NCBI RefSeq assembly: GCF_944384765.1
Contig: NZ_CALWUM010000019.1
Coordinates: forward strand, 1-39,855
DNA length: 39,855 nt
Direction of reading: 5' to 3'
Origin: an uncultured Agathobaculum sp.
GTDB lineage: Bacteria > Bacillota > Clostridia > Oscillospirales > Butyricicoccaceae
Shown: positions 7,492 to 15,013 of the stretch, one piece after another
Position numbering within the stretch: the stretch's first letter is position 1
How the letters are laid out: the number at the start of each line of letters is the position of its first letter
Translations under genes and position numbers: made by a program
The notes under the pieces: generated by a model
What the model was told of the DNA's origin: nothing
The model's input: only the letters and a program-made list of their open reading frames with translations
Databases searched by the model: none

Positions 7492-7598
7492 TTCGGTATC
7501 ACTCCTGTGTGTCTGGTTTGTGTGCCCCGCCGCCGGGCGGCAGGATACTGCATCAGGGCCGACAGGGCGGACGTGACGCAGCTTTCAGAAATAAGTGT

Positions 7599-7650
7599 AT
7601 TATACCACAATCCATCCACACTTGCAAAGCGTGCGCAAAGCCGTTATACT
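7599..7650. promoter_or_regulatory. Divergent promoters sharing one -35 box
   Basis: TTGCAA (7622-7627) is its own reverse complement. Leftward it lies 17 nt from TATAAT (7604-7599, queH direction). Rightward it lies 17 nt from TATACT (7645-7650, aminotransferase direction). Both -10 boxes are good, so the two polymerase sites overlap at their -35 elements. Confidence 0.7.
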
Positions 7651-7692
7651 GGAACCATACCCACACCGATTTGAAAAAGGAGAACCATCATT

Positions 7693-7812
7693 ATGAAAGA
7701 GTATCAGACCCTGATCGGCGCCATGTTCATCGCTGCGGCCATTGTTGTGGCGGGCGTGCTGATTGCAGGCGCGATCGCGGGCATCCCGCTGGCCATGCCG
7801 AGTCTGGGCTGA
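7693..7812 (+). CDS. Small single-pass membrane protein (39 aa)
   Basis: A 39-residue protein starting MKEYQTLIGA with a single hydrophobic helix rich in Ala, Val, Ile and Gly (about residues 8-33). AAAAAGGAGA lies about 9 nt before the ATG and a promoter lies 43 nt upstream, so expression is well supported. It is the first gene of the unit with the D-amino-acid aminotransferase and the flavoprotein. I do not recognise the family. Confidence 0.7.
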   Translation: MKEYQTLIGAMFIAAAIVVAGVLIAGAIAGIPLAMPSLG

Positions 7813-7856
7813 CCGGAGGCATCGGTTTGCCGCATCAACAGGAGAGGAGTATGCAC

Positions 7857-8699
7857 ATGAAGGACATCGCTTATTACAACGGACAGATCGGCCGCATCGA
7901 CGAGGTCCGCGCCCCGATCACCGACCGCGGCCTGTACTTTGGCGACGGCGTGTATGACGCGGCCATGGTGCGCAACAAAAAGATTTTTGCGCTCGATGAC
8001 CACCTCGACCGGTTTTACAACAGCCTGCGTCTGTTGCGCATCGACCCGCCCATGGAGCGGGATGCACTGGCGGACGTGCTGCGCGATCTGGTCTCGCGCC
8101 TGGATTCGGACGCGCCGCACATGCTCTACTGGCAGTCCACCCGCGCGGCGGCGCACCGCATGCACGCCTTTCCGAAGGATGCGAAAGCCACGCTCATGGC
8201 GTTTGCCGAGCCCTGCGGGCTGGACCGGCACGACCATCCCTACCGGCTGATCACGGTCGAGGACACGCGCTTTCTGCACTGCAATATCAAAACCCTCAAC
8301 CTCATCCCCAACTGTATGGCCATGCAGCAGGCAGTCGAAGCCGGATGCGACGAGGTTGTGCTCCATCGCGGCGACCGCGTGACCGAGGGCGCGCACTCCG
8401 GCCTGGCGATGCTCAAGGGCGGCGCGTTCTGCACGCCGCCGGCGGATAATCTGATCCTGCCCAGCATCACGCGCAAACACTTCATCGCGCTGTGCGGGCA
8501 GCTCGGCGTGCCCGTGCGCGAGGCGCCCTTCACGGTGGACGAGCTGCTGGACGCGGATGAAATCATGATCCTGTCCACCGGTTCGCACTGCATCGCGGTC
8601 AGCCATGTGGACGGCAAGCCAGTCGGCGGCAGGGATACCGCACTGCTGGACCGGCTGCAAACCGCCTATCAGGCGTGGTTTGACCGCGAAACCGACTGA
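7857..8699 (+). CDS. dat: D-amino-acid aminotransferase (class IV PLP enzyme)
   Basis: A 280-residue fold-type IV PLP aminotransferase. Lys145 in HCNIKTLNLIPN is the Schiff-base lysine and matches the Lys145 of characterised D-amino-acid transaminases. DRGLYFGDGVYD and the C-terminal LSTGSHCIAV phosphate-binding region are also typical. It would interconvert D-alanine and D-glutamate with their 2-oxo acids, supplying wall precursors. Branched-chain aminotransferase or aminodeoxychorismate lyase activity is less likely. Two in-frame ATGs (7851 and 7857) are possible; MKD at 7857 has the better spacing to GAGGAG. Confidence 0.88.
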   Translation: MKDIAYYNGQIGRIDEVRAPITDRGLYFGDGVYDAAMVRNKKIFALDDHLDRFYNSLRLLRIDPPMERDALADVLRDLVSRLDSDAPHMLYWQSTRAAAHRMHAFPKDAKATLMAFAEPCGLDRHDHPYRLITVEDTRFLHCNIKTLNLIPNCMAMQQAVEAGCDEVVLHRGDRVTEGAHSGLAMLKGGAFCTPPADNLILPSITRKHFIALCGQLGVPVREAPFTVDELLDADEIMILSTGSHCIAVSHVDGKPVGGRDTALLDRLQTAYQAWFDRETD

Positions 8700-8723
8700 G
8701 CAAACCATAAAAAGGAGATCACC

Positions 8724-9584
8724 ATGCCAAAAATCGTTATCATCGGCGGCGGCCCGGCAGGGCTGTCCGCCGCGATCTATGCATCGCGCGCCAATCTGGA
8801 AACCACAGTGCTGTATACCGACGGCGGCGCGCTCGGCAAGACCGATAAAATTGAAAATTACTTCGGCTTCCCGGAAGCGGTTTCGGGCGCAGAGTTGCTC
8901 GCGCGCGGACAGGCGCAGGCAAAGCGCCTGGGCGCGGCGCTCGTGCAGGCCGAGGCCACGGGCATCGAGTATGCGGAGAAGGGATTTGTGGTCAAATCCA
9001 CAGCCGGTGTTTTTCCCGCGGACGCGGTCATCCTCGCCACAGGCGCGCCGCGCGCGGTGCCTCCGGTTGCAGGCGTGACCGAGTTCGAGGGCCGCGGTGT
9101 GAGCTATTGCGCGGTGTGCGATGCTTTCTTTTACCGCGGCAAGGCGGTGGCGGTGCTCGGCCAGGGCGAATACGCGCTTGAGGAAGCGCGCGTGCTGCTG
9201 CCGGTCGCGGGTTCGGTCACCCTGCTGACCAATGGCAGCGAGGCGCCCGCCGAGCTGCCGGACGGGCTTGCACTCGATACCCGCCCGGTCGCTGCGATCG
9301 AAGGCGGGGACAAGGTGGCGCAGGTCACGTTTGACGCGGGTGACCCCCTCACGGTGGACGGTGTGTTCATCGCCTACGGCACCGCGGGCAGCAGCGATTT
9401 CGCCCGCAAGCTGGGCGCGCAGCTGGACGGCAACAAGATCCAGGCCGACGGAGCGATGGCGACCGCGGTGCCCGGGCTGTTCGCCGCGGGCGACTGCACG
9501 GGCGGTCTGTTACAGGTGGCCAAGGCCGTATCGGACGGCGCGCAGGCCGCGCTGAGCGCGATGCGCTTCGTGCGGCAGCAGTAA
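8724..9584 (+). CDS. Thioredoxin-reductase-like flavoprotein
   Basis: A 286-residue two-domain FAD/NAD(P)H oxidoreductase. The N-terminal GGGPAGLSAAIYA binds FAD, the redox pair Cys129/Cys132 sits in SYCAVCDAF, GQGEYA starts the pyridine-nucleotide domain, and GLFAAGDCTGG closes the FAD site. The active-site spacing CxxC is that of thioredoxin reductase, though the motif is CAVC rather than the more common CATC. It could reduce a thioredoxin or a ferredoxin-linked or glutaredoxin-like partner not encoded here. AAAGGAGA lies before the ATG. It ends the unit begun by the small membrane protein. Confidence 0.88.
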   Translation: MPKIVIIGGGPAGLSAAIYASRANLETTVLYTDGGALGKTDKIENYFGFPEAVSGAELLARGQAQAKRLGAALVQAEATGIEYAEKGFVVKSTAGVFPADAVILATGAPRAVPPVAGVTEFEGRGVSYCAVCDAFFYRGKAVAVLGQGEYALEEARVLLPVAGSVTLLTNGSEAPAELPDGLALDTRPVAAIEGGDKVAQVTFDAGDPLTVDGVFIAYGTAGSSDFARKLGAQLDGNKIQADGAMATAVPGLFAAGDCTGGLLQVAKAVSDGAQAALSAMRFVRQQ

Positions 9585-9591
9585 ACAAACA

Positions 9592-9627
9592 AAAAGACGT
9601 TCCAATCCGTTGGAACGTCTTTTTTTA
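9592..9627. terminator. Bidirectional terminator between convergent units
   Basis: AAAAAGACGTTCCAA pairs with its complement around a 4-nt loop, giving T-tracts in both directions. It ends the flavoprotein unit on plus and the molybdenum hydroxylase operon on minus. Confidence 0.9.
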
Positions 9628-9633
9628 TGGGAT

Positions 9634-10215
9634 TCACCGCCCGGCGGCGTCCTGCGCCTGCGCGGGGGTGTCGATGTCGCACAGCTCGCGCGCGCTGTCC
9701 GCCGGGACAAGCACGCAGTCTGGCCGCGCGAGCAGCGTCCGCCCGCCCTCGTCGCCTGTGAGGGCGCGTAGTGCGGGCGCCAGTGCGGCGGAAAACAGCG
9801 CTGGATTGCCGCGCCGCGCGCCGAAGCACACGCGCGCACACAGCACGCCGGGCGCAGCCGCATCCAGCAGGCGCGCCATGGTGTGCGCGGTCAGATAGGG
9901 CTGGTCGGCCACAACGAACGCGATAAAGTCGCCCTGCCGCAGCGCGAGCGCGTCCAGCCCGGCGCGGATGGTGTAGGACTGGCCTTTTTCGCTCTCCGGG
10001 CTGTATACCGCGCGCACGCCGCACGCGCGCGCGCCGTCCAGCACCGCCTCATACCGCGAGACCACGGTCAGCGTGCAGTCGTCCCGCATTTTGATAAGGG
10101 TGGCGAGCATGTCCAGTCCGTGGCAGTAGAGCGGCCTGCCGGCTAGCGGGTAGAGCAGCTTGTTTTCCCCAAAGCGGCGGCTGTTCCCGCCCGCCAGATA
10201 CAGGATATGCGTCAT
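9634..10215 (-). CDS. MocA-like molybdenum cofactor cytidylyltransferase
   Basis: A 193-residue nucleotidyltransferase of the MobA/MocA family. The N-terminal LAGGNSRRFGENKLL is the NTP-binding motif, VVADQPYL contains the metal-binding Asp and GNPALFS is typical of the MocA branch. It would convert molybdopterin cofactor to the cytosine dinucleotide form. Its start overlaps the stop of the Mo-subunit gene as ATGA, implying coupled translation and a dedicated role for that hydroxylase. IspD-like or other nucleotidyltransferase functions are much less likely in this context. Confidence 0.88.
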   Translation of the reverse strand: MTHILYLAGGNSRRFGENKLLYPLAGRPLYCHGLDMLATLIKMRDDCTLTVVSRYEAVLDGARACGVRAVYSPESEKGQSYTIRAGLDALALRQGDFIAFVVADQPYLTAHTMARLLDAAAPGVLCARVCFGARRGNPALFSAALAPALRALTGDEGGRTLLARPDCVLVPADSARELCDIDTPAQAQDAAGR

Positions 10216-12512
10216 GCCTGGCCGTGTTTGATGCCCCAGAGCACCTTTTCCGGCGTGATGGGAAGCTCGCGGTGCCACACGCCGGTCGCGTGGGCGATCG
10301 CGTGTGCAATCGCGGGCGAGGGGGTGTTGATGACGATTTCGCCGATCGACTTGGCGCCGAACGGGCCGGTCTGCTCATAGCTGGACTCGAACTCGACGCG
10401 CAGCTTGCCCATGTCCAGCCGGGTCGGGATTTTATACTGCATGAAGGAATTTTCCATGATGCGGCCGGTGGGCTCATAGGTCACGTCCTCATAAAGCGCC
10501 ATGCCGATGCCCTGCACAATGCCGCCCTCGGTCTGCACCCGCGCGAGGTTGGGGTTGACCGGCGTGCCGCAGTCCACAACTGCCGCGTAGTCGATCACAT
10601 CCATCTGGCCGGTCTCGGTATCCAGCTCGATCTCGGCCATGCCGACCATAAACGGCGGGGGAGAGACCGGGGAGGAGTGCGTTGCGGTCGCCTCGACCGC
10701 GGTCGTGTTGCCGCACATGGATTTGGTCGCAATGTCGGCGAGCGAAACCTCGCCCGCGCCGTCCAGCCGGCGCACCGTGCGGCCGGCGAATTCCACCTCG
10801 TCCGGCCGGCAGCTCAGCATGTCCGCCGCAAGCGCGCAGATGTTGGCCCGCAGTTCGGTGCACGCCTTTTCCACCGCCTTGCCGGTGACATAGGTGGTCG
10901 AGGACGCATACGAGCCCGAGTCATAGGGCGAGGCGTCCGAGTCCGCGCCGAACACCGCGATGTCCTCCATGCCGCAGTCCAGGCACTCGGCCGCCATCTG
11001 GGCGAGGATGGTGTCGCAGCCCGTGCCCATATCCGCCGCGCCGATCATCAGGTTGTAAAAGCCCTCGTCGCTCAGCTTGATGGTGGCCGACCCCACGTCC
11101 ACGCCTGAGATGCCCGAGCCCTGCATGGCCATGGCCACGCCTGCGGTGCGCACCTTGCCGTTCCCCATGTCGCGCACGGGGTATTTTTCGTCCCAGCCGA
11201 AGATCTCTTTGCAGCGCGCCATACAGCGGTCGAGCGCGCAGGCGTTTGCGGGCTCGTTGTAATACGCCTGCATGATCTGGCCCTCGCGCACCATGTTTTT
11301 CTCGCGGATGGCGACCGGGTCGATCCCCAGTCGGCCGGCCAGCTCGGAAACCGCGCTTTCGACCGCGAAAATGCCCTGCGTTGCGCCGTAGCCGCGGTAT
11401 GCGCCCGCGGCCTGCACGTTGGTATACACCACATCATAGGCAAAGCGGAACGCCTCGAGGTTGCCCGTGTAAAGCGGGATGGACTTGTGGCCGGACAGGC
11501 CGACCGTGGTCGGGCCGTGTTCGCCGAACGCACCCGTGTTGGACAGGGTGTATACGTCGATCGCGCGGATGACGCCGTCCCGGTTCGCACCCACGCGCAC
11601 ATGCACCTGCATCTCGTGGCGCGGAGAGCCCGCAATCTGGCACTCCTCGCGGGTGTAGATCATCTTGGCCGGGCGGCCGGTTTTCCAAGTCACGAGTGCG
11701 GGATACACCTCGGCCACAACCGTCTGCTTGGCGCCGAAGCCGCCGCCGATGCGCGGCTTTTCAACGTGGATTTTGCTCTTGGGGATGTCCAGCGCATTTG
11801 CAATGATGCGGCGCACATGGAACACGATCTGGGTGGAGGAAACGATGTGCAGCCGGCCGTAGGGGTCCATCTCGGTATAGGTGCGGAAGGTTTCCATCAT
11901 GGCCTGCTGGCAGGCCTTGGTGTGATAGACGTGGTCGACGACCTCGTCGCAGTCCGCCAGCACCGCGTCCACGTCGCCGTCGCCACAGGTGTCGCTTGCG
12001 CACAGGTTGCGCTGGTTGTCCGCCCCGACCGGGCAGAGCGCGCGCCAGTTGTCCTCCGGGTGCACGAGGATCTTGTTATCCTTGGCGGTGCGGAAGTCGA
12101 GTACCGGTTTGAGCACCTGATACTTCACTTTGATGAGCTTTAACGCTTTATCAACCGCTTTTTCGCTCTCGCCTGCGACGATCGCAACCGCGTCGCCCAC
12201 AAAGCGTACGCGCTGGTCGAGGATCAGCCGGTCGTAGGGCGAAGGCTCGGGGTAGGTCTGCCCGGCCATGGTAAACCGCTTTTGCGGCACATCCTTCCAG
12301 GTGAATACGCACGCAACACCCGGTACCTTGAGCGCGATGTCGGTGTTGATCTCCTCGATCAGCGCATGGGCGTGCGGGCTTCGCAGCACCTTGACCACCA
12401 GGCAGTCGTGCGGAGTCACGTCGTCCACATAGGCGGGTTTGCCGAGCAGCAGCTGCATGGCGTCCTTTTTGCGCACGGGCTGATTGACCACACGGAATCT
12501 GTTCTCGCTCAT
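10212..12512 (-). CDS. Xanthine-dehydrogenase-family molybdopterin-binding subunit
   Basis: A 766-residue catalytic subunit of a molybdenum hydroxylase. Family motifs include the N-terminal GKPAYVDD, the cofactor loop GGGFGAKQ, AYRGYGATQG and the C-terminal GPFGAKSIGE, whose Glu is the proposed catalytic base. HSSPVSPPPFMVGMAEIE and VDCGTPVNPNLARVQTEG belong to the C-terminal Mo domain. With the FAD and 2Fe-2S subunits it forms a three-subunit enzyme that hydroxylates an N-heterocycle or aldehyde with electrons passing to an acceptor. The segment KACQQAMMET replaces the more usual Gln-containing cofactor loop and leaves the substrate open (purine, nicotinate-like or other). It overlaps both neighbours by 4 nt. 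No in-frame TGA suggests selenocysteine. Confidence 0.93.
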   Translation of the reverse strand: MSENRFRVVNQPVRKKDAMQLLLGKPAYVDDVTPHDCLVVKVLRSPHAHALIEEINTDIALKVPGVACVFTWKDVPQKRFTMAGQTYPEPSPYDRLILDQRVRFVGDAVAIVAGESEKAVDKALKLIKVKYQVLKPVLDFRTAKDNKILVHPEDNWRALCPVGADNQRNLCASDTCGDGDVDAVLADCDEVVDHVYHTKACQQAMMETFRTYTEMDPYGRLHIVSSTQIVFHVRRIIANALDIPKSKIHVEKPRIGGGFGAKQTVVAEVYPALVTWKTGRPAKMIYTREECQIAGSPRHEMQVHVRVGANRDGVIRAIDVYTLSNTGAFGEHGPTTVGLSGHKSIPLYTGNLEAFRFAYDVVYTNVQAAGAYRGYGATQGIFAVESAVSELAGRLGIDPVAIREKNMVREGQIMQAYYNEPANACALDRCMARCKEIFGWDEKYPVRDMGNGKVRTAGVAMAMQGSGISGVDVGSATIKLSDEGFYNLMIGAADMGTGCDTILAQMAAECLDCGMEDIAVFGADSDASPYDSGSYASSTTYVTGKAVEKACTELRANICALAADMLSCRPDEVEFAGRTVRRLDGAGEVSLADIATKSMCGNTTAVEATATHSSPVSPPPFMVGMAEIELDTETGQMDVIDYAAVVDCGTPVNPNLARVQTEGGIVQGIGMALYEDVTYEPTGRIMENSFMQYKIPTRLDMGKLRVEFESSYEQTGPFGAKSIGEIVINTPSPAIAHAIAHATGVWHRELPITPEKVLWGIKHGQA

Positions 12513-12973
12513 GCCTCGGCCCCCTTTCTGCTGTCCAGATAGGCGCGGATGCCGCGCAGCTGGCCCTCATAGCCCGAGCAGCGGCACAGGTTGCCCGCGA
12601 GATACGCGCGGATCTCGTCATCGGTCGGGTCAGGGTTCTCGCGCAGAAGCGCGATGGTGTTCATCACAAAGCCCGGATTGCAGAAGCCGCACTGTTCCGC
12701 GCCCTGGTCTGCGATAAATCCGGCAAAGTCTGCGGCTTCCTCCTGCAGCCCCTCGAGGGTCTGCACATGGTGTCCCGCCGCACGCGCGGCGAGCACGCTG
12801 CACGACAGCACAGGCGTGCCGTCCAGCAGCACGGTGCACAGGCCGCAGTTTGCGGTCTCGCAGCCGCGCTTGACCGAATAGCAGCCGTGGCTGCGCACAA
12901 AATCGATCAGCAGGGTGTCCGCGTCGATGGACGCGATGAGCGGCCTGCCGTTAAGCGTCAGTTTGATCTCCAT
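12509..12973 (-). CDS. 2Fe-2S subunit of the molybdenum hydroxylase
   Basis: A 154-residue small subunit with two [2Fe-2S] clusters. The plant-ferredoxin-type site is Cys38, Cys43, Cys46 and Cys58 (CETANCGLC), and the second, helical site is Cys95, Cys98, Cys130 and Cys132 (CGFC and CRC). It relays electrons from the Mo centre to FAD. The length is normal. AAGGAGGG lies before the ATG, which is 3 nt after the FAD-subunit stop; the 3' end overlaps the Mo-subunit start as ATGA. Confidence 0.95.
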   Translation of the reverse strand: MEIKLTLNGRPLIASIDADTLLIDFVRSHGCYSVKRGCETANCGLCTVLLDGTPVLSCSVLAARAAGHHVQTLEGLQEEAADFAGFIADQGAEQCGFCNPGFVMNTIALLRENPDPTDDEIRAYLAGNLCRCSGYEGQLRGIRAYLDSRKGAEA

Positions 12974-12976
12974 GCA

Positions 12977-13771
12977 TTATCCCTCCTTGCTCAGTGCGAG
13001 CAGCCCGCGGCGCACGAGCACGCGGCAGATCTCGCGGCGGTAGTCCGCGCTCGCGCGCATATTGCTGCCGAACACGGCGCGCGCGGCGATGTCGTCTGCA
13101 AACGCGCGGGCGCTGTCCTCGGTGATGCCCTGCGCGAGCAGCCCGCTCTCGTCCGCAAACACCGCGGCGGGCATGGGGCGCGCGCCGATCACGCAGGTGT
13201 ACTGCCCGTCCCGCGCGCGCAGCGCGCAGGTGAGCACGGGAAAGTCGGTCGATATATTGCGCTGGGACAGGTAGACCACCCGCCCCTGCGCCTTGGGGAT
13301 GGTCACATGGGTCAGGATGTCGCGCGTAGTGCGCGGCAGCGCGGCGAAGTCCGCAAGCGGCATTTCGCCCGCGTGGTGCAGGTGCACGCGCGCATCCAGC
13401 GCCAAAAGCAGCGTCAGCACATCCGAAAAGCCGAACCGGCCCCACAGGCTGCCGCCGAGCGTGGCGCAGTTGCGGAACTGCACGCCCACAATGTGCTGGG
13501 TCGCGTGCGCCATGGCGCCGCCGGTCAGCGCGGCGAGGCCCGCGTGCTGCTCGAGCGCGCGCAGGGAAACCATCGCGCCGATGCGGTATGCGGTTTCGTC
13601 CTCCTCGATCTTATCCAGTCCCAGATCGCACAGGTCGATCACCGTGCCGACGTTCCGGTGCTGCATCTTGAGCCACAGCATGCCGCCCAGCACCACGTTA
13701 TTTTTCTTTTGGCAAAGCGCATACGCTTCGTCCAGGCTCTCCGGCCTGGTGTATTGCCCGATCGTCAACAA
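12977..13771 (-). CDS. FAD-binding subunit of the molybdenum hydroxylase (TTG start)
   Basis: A 264-residue CO-dehydrogenase flavoprotein-type subunit. It begins LLTIGQYTRPESLDEAYALC, has the FAD loop ATLGGSLWGRFGFSD and ends in the four-helix C-terminal domain. The start is the point of interest. ATGs at 13807 and 13786 lack ribosome binding sites, and 13807 lies only 11 nt after a -10 box, too near the predicted transcript start. GGAGG lies 8 nt before the TTG at 13771, and the protein then begins where homologues usually do. If the upstream ATG is used the product has 12 more residues. First gene of the operon. Confidence 0.88.
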   Translation of the reverse strand: MLTIGQYTRPESLDEAYALCQKKNNVVLGGMLWLKMQHRNVGTVIDLCDLGLDKIEEDETAYRIGAMVSLRALEQHAGLAALTGGAMAHATQHIVGVQFRNCATLGGSLWGRFGFSDVLTLLLALDARVHLHHAGEMPLADFAALPRTTRDILTHVTIPKAQGRVVYLSQRNISTDFPVLTCALRARDGQYTCVIGARPMPAAVFADESGLLAQGITEDSARAFADDIAARAVFGSNMRASADYRREICRVLVRRGLLALSKEG

Positions 13772-13818
13772 TGCATTTTCCTCCATTTGTCCGATAAAGC
13801 GCGTCATATGATGGGATT

Positions 13819-13847
13819 ATCATACCATGGAAGCGCGCAAAATACAA
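13819..13847 (-). promoter_or_regulatory. Promoter of the molybdenum hydroxylase operon
   Basis: Minus-strand TTGTAT (13847-13842), a 17-nt spacer and TATGAT (13824-13819). The predicted start of transcription is close to 13812, supporting the downstream TTG as the first codon of the FAD subunit. Confidence 0.65.
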
Positions 13848-13910
13848 TTTTTCGTGCGTTTTTTGCGTTATCTTTTTTGGAAAATAACGTATTTTCGCCC
13901 GCACCCGACC

Positions 13911-14879
13911 TCATGCCGGGCGGAACCACGCGGGCACAGGCTCGTCCAGCACCGCAAGGTCGCGGAACACCGCGGCTGCGGCGCGCTCGTATTCATCCGC
14001 AGTGCGCGATTTTTTGATCGCTTTGCCGTGTTTTTCGCTGTCCCGGAACAGGTTCAGGTGGTAAAACCAGATCTCTTTCATGCGCAGCATGGCGATGCGC
14101 CGGTCGCCGAAGGCCGCGCAGTAGGCGGCATACAGCGCGTCGTGAAAAGCGGCGAGCGTGCGCCCGTCCGCCCGCGGCCCGCCGGTCAGCCGGGTGACGA
14201 GCGAGGGGTCGGCGATCAGCCCGCGGCCGATCATGACCGCCTGCACCGCGGGATAGCGCCGGGCAACGTCCCGCGCGTCCGCCTCGCGCACCACGTCGCC
14301 GTTATAGCACACCGGCATGCGGCAGCAGGGCAGGGCAGCGGCAAAATCCGCCTCGCGCACGCGCCCCTTGTAGAAATCCTGCCGCACGCGCGGGTGGATG
14401 GTCAGCTCGGCGACCGGATAGCGGTTATAAATTTCGAGCAGGCGGGCAAACTCCGCCGGGTCGCGCAGGCCGAGCCGGGTTTTGATCGAAATGCGCCCCC
14501 GGCAGGCGGCAAACACCGCGTCAAGAAAGCGGTCGAGCCCGTCCGGGTCGGCGAGAAAGCCCGCGCCCTTGCCCTTTGCGGTCACCGTGCCCGAGGGGCA
14601 GCCGAGGTTGAGGTTGACCTCGCCGTAACCCATGTCAAACAGCGCGTTCGCACACCAGATAAAGTCTGCGGCCGTGCGCGTGAGCAGCTGGGGCACCGCG
14701 GGCACGCCCGCGTTTTCCGCGGGTGCAACGTCGCGCAGCTGGCGCGGAGTCAGGCGCCCGGTCGTGGTCGGGGTGATGAAGGGCATAAAATATTTGTCGA
14801 TCCCGGGGAAAAAGGCGTGGTGGATGCGGCGGTAGACCGCGCCTGTCACGCCTTCCATCGGGGCAAAATAGTATTGCAT
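13911..14879 (-). CDS. dus: tRNA-dihydrouridine synthase
   Basis: A 322-residue FMN-dependent enzyme that reduces uridines in the tRNA D-loop. Family features are APMEGVTG at the N-terminus, NLNLGCPSGTVTAKGKGAG (with the Cys of the active-site loop), IKTRLG, HPRVRQDFYKG and IGRGLIADP for the FMN phosphate site. Which D-loop position it modifies cannot be told. The start at MQYYFAP has GAGGAG upstream. It has its own promoter and lies upstream of the hydroxylase operon, probably only by chance. Confidence 0.93.
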   Translation of the reverse strand: MQYYFAPMEGVTGAVYRRIHHAFFPGIDKYFMPFITPTTTGRLTPRQLRDVAPAENAGVPAVPQLLTRTAADFIWCANALFDMGYGEVNLNLGCPSGTVTAKGKGAGFLADPDGLDRFLDAVFAACRGRISIKTRLGLRDPAEFARLLEIYNRYPVAELTIHPRVRQDFYKGRVREADFAAALPCCRMPVCYNGDVVREADARDVARRYPAVQAVMIGRGLIADPSLVTRLTGGPRADGRTLAAFHDALYAAYCAAFGDRRIAMLRMKEIWFYHLNLFRDSEKHGKAIKKSRTADEYERAAAAVFRDLAVLDEPVPAWFRPA

Positions 14880-14912
14880 GGCAACTCCTCGTTTGGTTTC
14901 AGACTGCACTCC

Positions 14913-14941
14913 ATTATAACGGCAGCCGGGGCACAGTGCAA
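14913..14941 (-). promoter_or_regulatory. Promoter of dus
   Basis: Minus-strand TTGCAC (14941-14936), a 17-nt spacer and a perfect TATAAT (14918-14913), 34 nt before the dus ATG. The -35 box is weak. Confidence 0.5.
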
Positions 14942-15013
14942 GGGGCGCAGTGTCCCATAGCCGGATTTTGCGCCCCGCGCGGGCATATAGTGGAAGCAAA
15001 GGAGGGATCGGCC

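Noticed and set aside
10212..12512. Selenoprotein or frame interruption in the Mo subunit
   Set aside because: The frame is continuous and of normal length, with no in-frame TGA.
12767..14017. 416-codon plus-strand frame across the hydroxylase genes
   Set aside because: It is opposite three recognised genes and rich in Arg, Ala and His, as expected of shadows in GC-rich DNA.
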